A program made the position numbers and the translations under genes. The notes below the pieces were generated by a model. It was not told the origin of the DNA. It searched no databases and worked only from the letters and a program-made list of their open reading frames with translations. Shown here in pieces: positions 8,251 to 19,177 of a DNA stretch of 64,000 bases (the first letter of the stretch is position 1; each line of letters starts with the position of its first letter). This DNA comes from Sphingobacterium sp. UT-1RO-CII-1 (GTDB taxonomy: Bacteria; Bacteroidota; Bacteroidia; Sphingobacteriales; Sphingobacteriaceae), in the NCBI RefSeq assembly GCF_026711005.1, contig NZ_JAPPVJ010000002.1:186001-250000 (forward strand), in the 5' to 3' direction.

Positions 8251-8274
8251 ATTTAAATTATCTATACAAATCTA

Positions 8275-11200
8275 TTAATTGAAAATATAACGAATACCGA
8301 ATTGCCCCTGCCATCTTGATGCTAGAGACGATACAGAATATGCTTTATTATCTTTTGGTCCTGCAAAAGTAAAGCCTTCATCTTTGTTATTATAAGATAT
8401 CAATTGATATGCACTATTACTCACTGAATAGTTTCTTCCCCATTTATTATTTAATAAATTCCCAACGTTAAATATATCAAACGTAAGTTGTAACCTATTC
8501 TTAGTACCATTAAATATCCCTCCAATATCTTGCGCAATACGTAGGTCAAACTGATGTTGCCATGGCATAAATGCACCATTACGCTCTGCATACTGACCTC
8601 TTCTTGTTTTTAGATAGTCATCTTGCTCTATATAGGCATTTAACGCTTCCCACTGTTGAGCAGCAGTAGACACAACCTCACCTGACTTATTTACTATATC
8701 AAGTAGCTTAATTTCACTAGCACTGTTTGGAACATATAACAAATCATTTCCATTTGCACCATCACCATTTAAATCTCCATTATATAAATATGTAAATGCT
8801 CCACCCGATCTTCCCGCATAGAATAAATTGACAGAAGTACCAAACATATTATCTTTTCCATAATTAATTGTATAGCCTAGGTTACCAATAAGACGGTGTC
8901 TCAGGTCGAAATTAGAATTAGACAAACTAGGATTATTTGGATCATCAACGATTTGAACAAATTACCAATTTGAACGAGCTATACTACTAGACCCATCGTT
9001 AACAGCACGAGATTGCCCATAAGTATAAGCTACCATTGCATTAAAACCACTGTTAAAGTTCTTTTGTAATTGACCTGTTATACTGTATGTATAACCTTTA
9101 TTCGTGTTATCTATTAAGATCACATTTGTGAAGTCTTTGCTATTTACACGCTGTCCAGCATAGTTCGGCCTTAAATCAGCGCCTCCAGATAAACTCTCTT
9201 TTATAGTGCCTGTCGATCCAGAAACATTGATATCTGAATAAACGATATTATTTATTGTCTTTGAATAAATAGCTTCTACAGTTGCCAAAACACCATATGG
9301 AAGTTGAAAATCACCAGCAAGATTAAAACGGCCAACTTGGGGGATCTTGAAATCTTCACTAACTAAGTTTACTTCTGCTCTGGTTGACCCTGCCCCCATA
9401 TTTTTCTGATTCTCAATATTGGGATCAAAACCATTACCATTATTTATGCCGTTTCCTGTCGCGAAAACACTCCCAAAATCAACACCATTATTACTAAATT
9501 GATTCGATAACCAAACAAAAGGTACGCGTCCTGTAAATATACCAGCACCACCTCTTAAAACAACAGAGCGGTCACCTTGGATATCATAGTTAAAGCCTAC
9601 CCTTGGAGAGAATAGAAGTTTTCCACTAGGCGCTCTATCTGTTCGATACCCAGGAAAAGAATTTTCAATTTTCTCATTGCGTTTTGGTTTATCATTAAAT
9701 ACAGGCACATCAACCCTCATTCCGTAAGTCAATTTAAAGTTTGAATTAAACTGTGACTCCCCTTGTGCATAGAAGCCTAATTGAGCGGCGTTAAATTCCG
9801 CTTGAGGCAGTACTCCATTATCTTCCAAAGCATAAGTTGCTTCAACTTGTGCAGGTTTATTATCAATATAATCTTGAACAGAATTAAATTGCCAATAACC
9901 ATTGGCATTATTTATAAATAAGTTTCTAAATTTGAAAAACTCATTATGGGTACCAAAAGTAAAAGTATGGTTTCCGACATTCCATTTAAAGTTATTCGTA
10001 AACTCAAACACATCCTGATCTAAGATATTTGCAGTTGAACTGCGTTGCGAACCAAAATCGACTGTATTACCAGAAATATTGTCAATATTACGAATTGTCA
10101 CCTGCGGAAATAAAGCACCTAATATATCACGACTATCTCTAACTAAGCTATAACCAATAATTAAATTATTAGAAAATCTACTATCGAAATTACTTCTCAA
10201 TTCTGCAACAAAACCATGTTGCTTATTAGAAAATTTATAAGCATTATTTCCAAACCTCAAATACGAAGCTCCACGACCAATATTATCGTCAAATGCATCA
10301 ATATAATTATAGCGAGCAGACAATTGATGTTTATCAGAAATATTATAGTCTATCTTCGCAAAAATCTTATTGTTTTCGGTCTTCATGTCCATTGGTCCAT
10401 ATGAACCAACATCATAGCCATAGTTTTCTAAAGTGTGTTTTGCAATTAAATCAGCTGTAGCTAATGATATAGCTGAACCAGGTTCACCTGCCGCATTTAG
10501 TAAAGGAGCAGTTCTTCTTCCCATTTCACCATTTAGAAAAAAGAATAATTTGTCCTTAATAATTGGCCCACCTAAACGAAAACCGAACTGATTGTCTTTA
10601 AATGTTTCTGATTTTTTTCTAGTAAGAACATCTTTTCCGATTGTGTTTTGGTTTCGTCCAAAAAAATACACAGACCCCTCCACTGTATTTGTTCCCGATC
10701 GTGTAACAGCATTCACTCCCCCACCTGTAAAGTTACCTAGAGTCACATCATAAGGTGCTAAAACTACTTGAATTTCTTGAATAGCATCCAATGAAATTGG
10801 CTGTGTTCCCGCCTGACCACCAGGTGTACCTGAACCTGCAAGACCAAAAACATCATTATTGACGGCACCATCAATAGTAATATTATTATAACGATTGTTC
10901 GTACCCCCAAAAGAATTTCCATTTGCCTGCGGTGTTAAACGGGTAAAATCCTGCAGACTACGACTTAAAGTAGGCATGTTTTCAAGCTGTTTCTTAGAAA
11001 CAGTGGTCGAAGCACCAGTACGAGTACCTCTACCGTTTGTTCCTGCACTAACGCTAACAGCTTCTAAAGAAGTTGTACCATCATCAAATACTGGATTAAT
11101 TACAAAAGGTTGTCCTAACTGCAAGTAAAGACCTTCATAAACTATTGGGTCTCGCCCCACAAAAGTTACTTCTACCCGGTAAGGTCCACCCACTCGCATG

Positions 11201-11412
11201 TTAGCAAGATTAAAACGTCCTGCGACGTTTGCAGAGCCAGAATAGGTCGTCCCCGATGGAACGTGAACAGCTTTAATAGTTGCTCCGACGGTAGCATATC
11301 CCGAAGATTGGGTGACCACACCTGTCATACTACTTGTGGTAACCTGTGCTTGAATCGTTCCGTAACTAACTAGAAATAAAGCAAAGAAAAGTAGAGATTT
11401 TTTCATATTCAA
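8275..11412 (-). pseudogene. Oar-like TonB-dependent outer-membrane receptor interrupted by an in-frame TAA
   Basis: The frame runs without a shift from 11412 to 8275 (1045 codons), apart from one TAA at 8964-8962 after residue 816 (...ARSNW). The same frame then continues FVQIVDDPNNPSLSNSNFDLRHR to a normal barrel end (FGIRYIFN). The first part has a signal peptide (MNMKKSLLFFALFLVSYG...QAQ), a carboxypeptidase-regulatory-like domain (residues 25-115), a plug with GGQAGTQPISLDAIQEIQV, and beta-barrel strands, as in Oar-type receptors. The downstream 216 residues supply the last strands, which are normally required for outer-membrane insertion. CAA to TAA is a plausible single change. It may be a real nonsense mutation, a sequencing error, or read through. 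No receptor partner gene is adjacent. Confidence 0.85.
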
Positions 11413-11441
11413 AAACTAATTTTGTATTGATGAATGTAATA

Positions 11442-11449
11442 CAAAGGTA
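11442..11449 (-). promoter_or_regulatory. TAnnTTTG box for the TonB receptor gene
   Basis: TACCTTTG on the minus strand ends 29 bases before the ATG at 11412. The rest of the 332-base gap up to mutS2 (11413-11744) is AT-rich, with a small palindrome at 11503-11517 and no gene that I can support. Confidence 0.5.
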
Positions 11450-11744
11450 GAAATACGATTAACATCTGTACCGACTTAACAAAAGCTTAATGTTTAATTA
11501 ATAAGGTTTTAAACCTTAAAGAATACAAGAGCCTCACTTACTAAAGGTATGCTTAACAAAAAATCAAAGAAATAATCCTAAAAGTTCAATTAACTAAACA
11601 AACACAGACTTATGTTGTAAAATTAACATAATTTAACAATTGTGAATTGTTGATAATTTATCCGACCTATTGTCTGTCAAATCCGAGAATTGTAACAAAC
11701 CTTTATAATGCAAGCATAATAAATAATTGAAGTAGACATTATCG

Positions 11745-14126
11745 TTATTGTATATAAGCATAGGTAATACCATCCCCCCCTCTATCCGCATGTTCATCTT
11801 CAAAATGAGAGATATGACTATATTTTCTTAGATATTCTCTAACAAATTTTCTTAAAATACCGTCACCTTTTCCATGTAAGATTTTAAGACTGGGATATCC
11901 AATCATAACAGCTCGATCAAGAACTGTCTCTATTTGACGTAAAGCATCTTCTGTACGCATACCTCTTACATCTACTTCTGGTTGAAAATCAGCAACAGAT
12001 TCAGTTGCAAGTGAACGATGGCGCTTTACTACCTTCGCCTTTTCCTTACCTCTTAATTTTTCAACCTTGTTTTTCTTGACAACAGTTCGTAATTCACCTA
12101 AAGCTAAAATTAGATTATTACCTTTGGACACCTCTAAGACTTGTGCTTCTGTGCCTGCGTCAATAATCTTAACCCAATCCCCTACTTCAATACTATCATC
12201 AATATCAATAATTTTAGTGACTTCTTTCTCCTTAGGCTTGGTTGTATGCTTATCTATTGCTTGATTTAAGTTTTTCCGAATCTCTTTAGTTCTATCACGA
12301 TCAGCTTGAGCTGATTTAATATCCGCGATAGTATTTTCGACTAATCTATTTGCATCTTTTAGAATTTGCTTAGCTTGATCCTTAGCTTCCTTAATAATCA
12401 GCCGTTTATTATCTTCCAAGTAAGTTTGTAACTCTTCGTACTCTTCTTTTAAACTGACTAACTCTTTCTCTCTTTTTCCGATAGCCTGTTTCGTATCATA
12501 GACCATCTTCTTATCACGCTCTAGGTCAACCAACAAAGTATCCACTTTCTTTTGCTGGGTACCGATTTTTTCTTTCGCAGACTCTAAAATATCCTTGCTC
12601 AAACCTATTTTTTGCGCAATTTCAAAAGCATAAGAACTTCCTGGCTTACCTACCTGCAAGATATACAATGGTTTCATCGCGGCATTATCAAAAAGCATAG
12701 AAGCATTCTCTAAACCTTCTGTATTACTCGCATAAAGCTTCAAATTAGAATAATGCGTAGTAATAACACCCCGAACAGACTTTTTATGTAAAGCTTCCAA
12801 TACAGCTTCAGCTATAGGCCCACCAAATTGCGGATCCGTACCGGTACCAAATTCATCTATCAATATAAGCGTCCTCGCATTTGCAAAGATTGTAAAATGC
12901 TTCATCTTTGAAAGATGAGCACTATAAGTACTTAAATCACTTTCTATAGATTGATCATCTCCTATATCTGCGAAGATTTGCTTAAACACCCCCATTACTG
13001 AAGTCTCATCTGCTGGAATCAATATCCCCGATTGCACCATGAGCTGCAATAAACCAACCGTCTTCATACATACAGATTTCCCTCCAGCATTCGGACCCGA
13101 AACTAAAATAATACGATCAATATGATCTATCTTTATGTGCAAAGGAACAACAGGTCCTTGTTTATCCTTTTTTTCATTTAAAAGCAAAAGGGGATGTCGG
13201 GCATCAACGAGGTTAATTTCTGCATCCTTTGAAAGTATAGGCATTTCAGCCTCTAATTCAATCGCAAACAAAGCTTTTGCACGCACAAAATCAACCTTAC
13301 TCATCAACCTATGATAAGCTAGTAATAAGTCGATATGTGGGCGAAGTTCTGTAGTTAACTGTGTAAGTATACGTATAACTTCTCTTCGTCGCTCAAAGGA
13401 TAAATCTCTAACCTTATTGTTTAGGTGAAATATTTCTTCAGGCTCAATGTAAGCTGTTTGACCTGTAGCAGATTCATCATGAATAAAACCTTTTAGTTTT
13501 CGTTTATTCTCCGCTAATATCGGAATACATAGGCGGCCATCACGTATTGTTAAATTACCATCAGCAGTCCAACCGTTATTTTGAGCCTGTTTAAAAACTT
13601 GGTCAATTCGTTTTCTAGCTTCCTGTTCACTCTTAAGAATTTGCTGACTAAGATCTAACAACAACCGTGAAGCATTATCCTTCATATGCCCCCGCTCGTC
13701 GATAACTTGTTCAATCTGTCTTACAATACGAGGTTCAACTGGCAAGTGTTCAAATAAAAGCTCTAAGTTTTGATACTGTGTTTCTCTATCTTTAAAATAT
13801 CGAATTACAGCGTAAACAGTACGTAATGATAATAAAACCCTATGGAATTCCTCTTCTGTTAAAAATGAACCTTCTACTTTTGCCTTTTCCGCTAGAGGCT
13901 TTATTGGATATAAGTGATCGACAGGCAAAGGAGCGTCATGCTCCAGTAAGTCTTTGAACTCTTTTGTCTGACGTAAAAATCTATCTATCTGTTCAATCTT
14001 AACCTGAGGTTGTATACGTCCTACAAGCTCCCTCCCTGACTCACTCAAACACTTTTCTTGAATAAGTTTTTTTATATCACTATAGCCGAGTTTATCGGCA
14101 GCATTCTCTGGAAATATCATTTTCAT
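11745..14126 (-). CDS. mutS2: Endonuclease MutS2
   Basis: This 793-residue protein has a MutS-like core without the mismatch-recognition domain, Walker A GPNAGGKS (344-351), a Walker B region ending LILIDEFGTGTDP, and a long coiled coil (about 510-650). The C-terminal Smr domain carries VDVRGMRTEDA and the HGKGDGILR catalytic motif. MutS2 proteins act on branched DNA and suppress recombination, and in some bacteria rescue collided ribosomes. The length is normal. It lies 34 bases downstream of the DUF4296 gene on the same strand and is probably co-transcribed with it. Confidence 0.95.
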   Translation of the reverse strand: MKMIFPENAADKLGYSDIKKLIQEKCLSESGRELVGRIQPQVKIEQIDRFLRQTKEFKDLLEHDAPLPVDHLYPIKPLAEKAKVEGSFLTEEEFHRVLLSLRTVYAVIRYFKDRETQYQNLELLFEHLPVEPRIVRQIEQVIDERGHMKDNASRLLLDLSQQILKSEQEARKRIDQVFKQAQNNGWTADGNLTIRDGRLCIPILAENKRKLKGFIHDESATGQTAYIEPEEIFHLNNKVRDLSFERRREVIRILTQLTTELRPHIDLLLAYHRLMSKVDFVRAKALFAIELEAEMPILSKDAEINLVDARHPLLLLNEKKDKQGPVVPLHIKIDHIDRIILVSGPNAGGKSVCMKTVGLLQLMVQSGILIPADETSVMGVFKQIFADIGDDQSIESDLSTYSAHLSKMKHFTIFANARTLILIDEFGTGTDPQFGGPIAEAVLEALHKKSVRGVITTHYSNLKLYASNTEGLENASMLFDNAAMKPLYILQVGKPGSSYAFEIAQKIGLSKDILESAKEKIGTQQKKVDTLLVDLERDKKMVYDTKQAIGKREKELVSLKEEYEELQTYLEDNKRLIIKEAKDQAKQILKDANRLVENTIADIKSAQADRDRTKEIRKNLNQAIDKHTTKPKEKEVTKIIDIDDSIEVGDWVKIIDAGTEAQVLEVSKGNNLILALGELRTVVKKNKVEKLRGKEKAKVVKRHRSLATESVADFQPEVDVRGMRTEDALRQIETVLDRAVMIGYPSLKILHGKGDGILRKFVREYLRKYSHISHFEDEHADRGGDGITYAYIQ

Positions 14127-14160
14127 AATTCAATTCTAGAAACCTTCAAAACATTAGGCT

Positions 14161-14835
14161 TCATTCGGGTTTGATTGGCTCTAACTTTTTCTGTCCAATT
14201 GGATTAATCTCTTTTCGTAGTTTTACACTATCCGATAAATCCTCTTCATTTGTTCCCACCCTATCTTCATTCAACTCTTCTTCGTCCTCATTTTCTACCT
14301 CAACAAGAGGTACATTAACACCGTAAACTTTTAATATCGGCATCCCAATTCTCTTTAATAAAAGCTCTGTGTTTATTTTATAATCATATGGAATACTATC
14401 TTGTTTAACTTTTAGTATCAGTGCCTCGCTTTCCTCTTTTAATGCGATGTAATGTTGGGCTATACGCATACTGTCATTAACTCGAGCAAACTCGAGCGAG
14501 TCCGAAATTTGAAACTCTCTATCATATCCAGTAAGATTGCTATTCACTAAACTATAAATTTCTTTCGCAACAACCGGATTTTGCAGATAGTGGGTTAAAT
14601 TTCGTTTAAATTCTGTCGAATCAATCTGATATTTAACAAAAACCTGTTCATACATGCTCTCAATTATTTTCCGAGTACTGTCCACAGGTAAAGAATTCAT
14701 GTATCCATCTATCAAGTGTACCTCCGTCAAAAGGTTTGCCATTTCATTTTTACTTAAATAGCCTCTTTCTGCAGACCTATTGCAAGAAATAGTAAAAAAA
14801 AACGACGACAATAAAAACAGTAATAAGCGTTGCAT
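14161..14835 (-). CDS. DUF4296 lipoprotein
   Basis: The 224-residue protein begins with a short signal peptide and a Cys at residue 18 (FFFTISC), consistent with a lipoprotein. The segment LSKNEMANLLTEVHLIDGYM followed by a helical YLQNP region matches the DUF4296 domain, which is widespread and uncharacterised in Bacteroidota. The C-terminus is acidic and then Lys/Pro-rich, probably disordered. I prefer the ATG at 14835 because the longer frame adds eleven residues ahead of the signal peptide. A TAATTTTG box sits 14 bases upstream. mutS2 follows. Confidence 0.82.
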   Translation of the reverse strand: MQRLLLFLLSSFFFTISCNRSAERGYLSKNEMANLLTEVHLIDGYMNSLPVDSTRKIIESMYEQVFVKYQIDSTEFKRNLTHYLQNPVVAKEIYSLVNSNLTGYDREFQISDSLEFARVNDSMRIAQHYIALKEESEALILKVKQDSIPYDYKINTELLLKRIGMPILKVYGVNVPLVEVENEDEEELNEDRVGTNEEDLSDSVKLRKEINPIGQKKLEPIKPE

Positions 14836-14849
14836 TTTGTAAGTTTGTA

Positions 14850-14857
14850 CAAAATTA
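14850..14857 (-). promoter_or_regulatory. TAnnTTTG box for the DUF4296-mutS2 transcript
   Basis: TAATTTTG on the minus strand ends 14 bases before the ATG at 14835. It lies in the short divergent gap shared with the YggS-type gene. Confidence 0.5.
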
Positions 14858-14913
14858 CAAAAAGGCATCTGAATAACCGCTTTTTAAGTCCTTGAACTTT
14901 GAATTTACTTAAG

Positions 14914-15624
14914 ATGAGTATTGCTACAAATATAGAAACGCTACAAGCCGAATTAAAACCTATCGGTGTCACATTAGTAGCGGTTTCAAAAACAAAATCT
15001 AATGAAGATATAATGTTGGCCTATGAAGCAGGTCAACGCATATTTGGTGAAAATATGGTGCAGGAAATGGTTGCAAAGGCAGAAAGTTTGCCAAAAGATA
15101 TTGAGTGGCATCAAATTGGTCATTTACAAACCAATAAGGTAAAATATATAGCTCCCTTCGTTGCAATGATTGAATCCGTCGATTCAATAAAAATATTAAA
15201 AGAGATAAACAAGCATGCACTAAGACATGATCGTGTAATTGATTGTTTATTACAAGTGCATATTGCAGATGAAGATAACAAGTTCGGACTAGATCATGCC
15301 GAATTAATTGAACTCTTAAGGGATGAAGAATTTTCAACATTAGAGAATGTTCGAGTCCGTGGATTAATGGGGATTGCGACGAACACGGACAATGAAAAAG
15401 TAATAAAAGAAGAATTCTATGAGTTGAAAATGCTATTCGATGGAATAAAAACAAGCTTTTTTAGAAAAGAGGATAGCTTTGACACCTTATCTATGGGGAT
15501 GTCATCCGATTATCAGCTAGCAATTGCAAACGGAAGCAACCTGGTGCGATTGGGAAGTACTATTTTCGGAAAAAGAATAGTGAAGCACTATAAGTTGAAC
15601 AGTAGCGATAAAGCAGAAGATTAA
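14914..15624 (+). CDS. YggS/PROSC-family pyridoxal-phosphate homeostasis protein
   Basis: The 236-residue alanine-racemase-like N-terminal fold has LVAVSKTKSNEDI with the PLP lysine, then FGENMVQE, EWHQIGHLQTNKVKYI and LSMGMSSDYQLAIANGSNLVRLGSTIFG. All are hallmarks of YggS. It binds PLP without known enzymatic turnover and buffers cellular vitamin B6 and amino-acid/keto-acid pools. I chose the ATG at 14914 because the longer TTG-start frame adds residues outside the family. It is divergent from the DUF4296 gene. Confidence 0.93.
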   Translation: MSIATNIETLQAELKPIGVTLVAVSKTKSNEDIMLAYEAGQRIFGENMVQEMVAKAESLPKDIEWHQIGHLQTNKVKYIAPFVAMIESVDSIKILKEINKHALRHDRVIDCLLQVHIADEDNKFGLDHAELIELLRDEEFSTLENVRVRGLMGIATNTDNEKVIKEEFYELKMLFDGIKTSFFRKEDSFDTLSMGMSSDYQLAIANGSNLVRLGSTIFGKRIVKHYKLNSSDKAED

Positions 15625-15713
15625 ATGTAAGAGGTGCAATACTTACCTCTGTTAAAATATTAAAATAAAAACGGATAAAAACCAATTCGTTTTATAAAAA
15701 CAATAATGATTAT

Positions 15714-16538
15714 ATGAATTTGCGCTTAGCGTGCACAATTTTACTGACAACGCCTATTTTATGGCTATCATGTAATACAGAAGAAAAAGGAACTAAGCAA
15801 AATTTAGGGTATGAGGAGATTTTGGCTAAACGAGATAGTCTGCATTATCAAGTAAAATATTTCAAAGATTTTAGTCCTTATTTCTCTAAAACTGAAGAAG
15901 GAATAGATTCCACTTATTTCGAAGGTACTTTTCCTGTGTTTACTGATTCTATAAATGAGATGGTAAAAGAAGCTATATTTATAAATGGCGAAAAGAACAT
16001 CTATGAAGTTTCTGATAATTTCATTTCTGCTTTTAATGAGTTTGCAGAAGATGTAATAAACAATCCTACAGGGTACTATGGAGCGTGGTTCTTAAAACAA
16101 GATTGTAGAATAGAATTAAATAACGGGTATTTTCTTACATTAGTGAATAATATCAGTGAATATACAGGAGGTGCTCATGGTATGGAAGTGGAACTTTGGT
16201 ATAATTACGATTTAGAACAAAGTAAAAAACTTAAACTGGAAGATATTATACAGGATAGCGTAGAATTTAGAAAATTAGTAGAACGCCATTTTCGTAAACA
16301 TGAGAATTTAACTGATACTAGTACCTACGGAGGAAACTATTTTTTCTCTAAAGGAGAATTTATATTAGCAGATAACTTCGGATTCAATAAAGAAGGACTT
16401 ATTTTTCATTATAACGTATACGAAATAAAGGCTTATGCCGACGGCCCTACGACCTTATTAATACCCTATGAAGATTTGGACGGATTTTTAACGGAAACCG
16501 GAAATCGTTTACGGAACAGTGTTGTAGATATAAGATGA
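15714..16538 (+). CDS. DUF3298/DUF4163 (RsiV-like) lipoprotein
   Basis: This 274-residue protein has a signal peptide with Cys20 at the cleavage point (LWLSC). The body follows the PdaC/RsiV-like pattern: a DUF4163-like first half, ISEYTGGAHGME (the conserved GGAH segment), and a DUF3298 second half ending LIPYEDLDGFL. These domains are found in periplasmic deacetylases and in anti-sigma factors, but the lipoprotein form here has no known role. It lies directly upstream of aspartate kinase with a 21-base gap. Confidence 0.85.
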   Translation: MNLRLACTILLTTPILWLSCNTEEKGTKQNLGYEEILAKRDSLHYQVKYFKDFSPYFSKTEEGIDSTYFEGTFPVFTDSINEMVKEAIFINGEKNIYEVSDNFISAFNEFAEDVINNPTGYYGAWFLKQDCRIELNNGYFLTLVNNISEYTGGAHGMEVELWYNYDLEQSKKLKLEDIIQDSVEFRKLVERHFRKHENLTDTSTYGGNYFFSKGEFILADNFGFNKEGLIFHYNVYEIKAYADGPTTLLIPYEDLDGFLTETGNRLRNSVVDIR

Positions 16539-16559
16539 CACATTTGAATATAATAATAA

Positions 16560-17831
16560 ATGCAAGTATTTAAATTTGGAGGAGCATCCGTTAAAGATGC
16601 TGATAGTATTAGGAATGTCGCATCAATTATCGCGAAATACCAGCAAGAAAAATTACTAGTTGTAGTTTCTGCCACTGGGAAAACTACAAACAGATTAGAG
16701 GAAGTAACAGAAAGTTACTTCGATCAGAAAGGTGACTACCACGCGCTGCTTGCTAAAATTAAAGAAGAGCATCAACACGTATTAGAGGAACTGTTCCCTG
16801 ACAAGACATCGCCTGTGTTTGATGATGTGGCCAATAGTTTTGTTGAAATTGATTGGATTTTAGAAGAAGAGCCCCAAGACTCTTATGACTATCTATACGA
16901 TCAAATTGTATCAATCGGTGAAATTGTATCCTCTAAAATGTTAGCAGCATACACAGCGTCTTTAGGCATAAAAATACGCTGGATCGATGCGCGAGATTAT
17001 ATTTTCACAGATAATAACTACCGAGAAGCAGTAGTAGATTGGGATAAAACTGAAGACAAAATAAACAAAGATTTACCTTCAATTCTGGATAACGAAATAG
17101 CTATTACGCAGGGTTTTATAGGTTCTACATCAGAAAATTTCACAACCACCCTAGGTCGTGAGGGTTCCGATTATTCGGCGGCAATATTTGCTTCCTGCTT
17201 AAATGTGCAGGATATCATAATTTGGAAAGATGTACCTGGCGTATTAAATGCCGACCCAAAATGGTTTGACCCAACAGAATTAATTCCTGAACTATCTTAT
17301 ACGGACGCTATTGAATTGACATATTATGGCGCAACAGTCATACACCCTAAAACAATCAAGCCTCTTCAAAATAAGAAGATAACTTTAAATGTACGCTCTT
17401 TTCTAAATCCGGAAGCTACAGGCACTTTGATAAGAACTACAAATCAAGGTTTGCCGGTCCCTTCTTTCATATTTAAAGTAAACCAAGTATTAGTGAATAT
17501 TCAGCCACGTGATTTCTCATTTATTGTAGAAGACAATCTAAGCCATATATTCAACACTTTCCATAGCCATCGTATTAAAGTTAATATGATGCACAACACA
17601 GCTATCAGCTTTTCGGTAAGTATTGATGACACGGGCAAGAATGTAGAGGATCTTTTAGAAGAACTAAATAAGCGCTATAAAGTAAGTATGGAGAAAGGCT
17701 TAGAGTTGATAACGATTCGCTATTTCAACCAGGAGACTATTGACCGTGTGTTAGTACAAAAAGAAATAATCAGAGAGCTTAAAGACAGTTACACTTGCCA
17801 GCTATTGGTGAAAAACAAAATAGCTGAATAA
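16560..17831 (+). CDS. lysC: Aspartate kinase (monofunctional)
   Basis: The 423-residue enzyme begins MQVFKFGGASVKDADSI, the amino-acid-kinase start motif, and has LGREGSDYSAAIFA and WKDVPGVLNADP, which bind ATP and aspartate. The C-terminal part (about 300-423) holds ACT-like regulatory segments. It makes aspartyl phosphate, the entry to lysine, threonine and methionine synthesis. It is monofunctional; homoserine dehydrogenase is a separate gene at 27.4 kb. The next gene follows after 54 bases. Confidence 0.95.
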   Translation: MQVFKFGGASVKDADSIRNVASIIAKYQQEKLLVVVSATGKTTNRLEEVTESYFDQKGDYHALLAKIKEEHQHVLEELFPDKTSPVFDDVANSFVEIDWILEEEPQDSYDYLYDQIVSIGEIVSSKMLAAYTASLGIKIRWIDARDYIFTDNNYREAVVDWDKTEDKINKDLPSILDNEIAITQGFIGSTSENFTTTLGREGSDYSAAIFASCLNVQDIIIWKDVPGVLNADPKWFDPTELIPELSYTDAIELTYYGATVIHPKTIKPLQNKKITLNVRSFLNPEATGTLIRTTNQGLPVPSFIFKVNQVLVNIQPRDFSFIVEDNLSHIFNTFHSHRIKVNMMHNTAISFSVSIDDTGKNVEDLLEELNKRYKVSMEKGLELITIRYFNQETIDRVLVQKEIIRELKDSYTCQLLVKNKIAE

Positions 17832-17885
17832 ACAAGCAGTATCCCGATTAATAAAACTACGGGGCTAATCAGAAGGGACTACAAC

Positions 17886-19064
17886 ATGAATACAGCGATT
17901 CTAAACAATCGTGTTCAAGAATATATTTGGGAGCACCAAGACATTTCTCCTGCTGCTATTGCTTTACAGAAAAGTCCTTTTGGCCATGTTTCCTCAAGCG
18001 AGTTAGCTACCCAAATCGACGCTTTGCAACGTACAAAAAGAAAAATACCGCTATGGTCATTAAAGAAAGGAATTTACTTTCCAAACAAGCTAAATCTCGA
18101 ACAATGCTCTTCACAAGAAACAGCTTTATTTAAAGCTTCTCTTATTCAGAAAAATGCACAGATAATCGACCTAACAGGCGGTTTTGGCGTTGATAGTTTT
18201 TTTTTAGCAAATAACGCAAAAAACTTAATACATTGCGAGCTAGATGCCAAATTATCCTCAATTGTTTCTTACAATATGAAACAATTGGGACAGAATAATA
18301 TAACTTGTATGGCAGGAGATGGAATAAGTTACTTAAATAAAAGTGCGCCTATATTTGATGTTATCTATCTTGATCCGTCGCGACGTGTTCAGCAAAAGAA
18401 AGTTTTCCGACTTGCCGACTGCGAGCCTGATATCCTAAAACTTCAAGAGCTCTTTTTTTCCAAATCAAAAGTGGTCATGACAAAGCTAGCTCCTCTCCTT
18501 GATATACATGCTGCGTTACTAGATTTGCCCTACGTTAGTGATGTCTATACCATTAGCTTAAATAATGATTGCAAAGAGTTATTATTTATACAACGTAAGG
18601 ATTATGTTCATTATCCGCAAATACACGCAGTCCAACTCGCTGCAAACGAAAACAAAATCTTTACCTTCAATTACAAAGAAGAGAAAGAGGCAAAACCTAC
18701 TTATGAAGTACCTCAAAACTTTCTATACGACCCTGATGTCGCTTTGACTAAAGCTGGTGCATTTAAATCTATCGCTACTCGTTATAACCTAGCTAAACTA
18801 CACATCAGCACCCATTTATATACCAGTGTACAACTTTGTAAAGATTTTCCAGGACGTAGGTTCACTATTTTAAAAACCATTCCTCTTTCTTCCTTTAAGA
18901 AGCAAAATAAAATAAAGCAAGCTAACGTCATCATTAAGAATTTTCCTTTAAAAGTCGATGAAGTAAAGAAAAAATATAAACTAACAGATGGTGGGGATAC
19001 CTATCTGTTTTTTACAAAACAACATAATGACCAATATATAGTTATCGTCGCCGAACGTATATAG
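17886..19064 (+). CDS. THUMP-like-domain class I SAM-dependent methyltransferase
   Basis: This 392-residue protein carries a SAM site IIDLTGGFGVDSFFLA (about residue 95), an acidic motif NLIHCELD, and IYLDPSRR (motif IV) with a following RLADCEPDI. The C-terminal third is basic, matching the THUMP-like extension seen in a Bacteroidota family usually annotated as RNA-methyltransferase-like. The target, probably RNA, is inferred only from family resemblance. The gene follows aspartate kinase on the same strand. Confidence 0.82.
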   Translation: MNTAILNNRVQEYIWEHQDISPAAIALQKSPFGHVSSSELATQIDALQRTKRKIPLWSLKKGIYFPNKLNLEQCSSQETALFKASLIQKNAQIIDLTGGFGVDSFFLANNAKNLIHCELDAKLSSIVSYNMKQLGQNNITCMAGDGISYLNKSAPIFDVIYLDPSRRVQQKKVFRLADCEPDILKLQELFFSKSKVVMTKLAPLLDIHAALLDLPYVSDVYTISLNNDCKELLFIQRKDYVHYPQIHAVQLAANENKIFTFNYKEEKEAKPTYEVPQNFLYDPDVALTKAGAFKSIATRYNLAKLHISTHLYTSVQLCKDFPGRRFTILKTIPLSSFKKQNKIKQANVIIKNFPLKVDEVKKKYKLTDGGDTYLFFTKQHNDQYIVIVAERI

Positions 19065-19177
19065 ATTAACTTATTTTCCAATACCCCATTTCAATCTGTA
19101 CAGAATACGGTGTGTAACAAAAGTTGCCGTTAATAAGCAAGTTTTATGACACTTTTGTTGAAACATTCAACAGGTAT

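Noticed and set aside
11503..11517. Palindrome AAGGTTTTAAACCTT upstream of the TonB gene
   Set aside because: Short AT-rich palindrome without a repeat elsewhere or a plausible regulator; likely chance.
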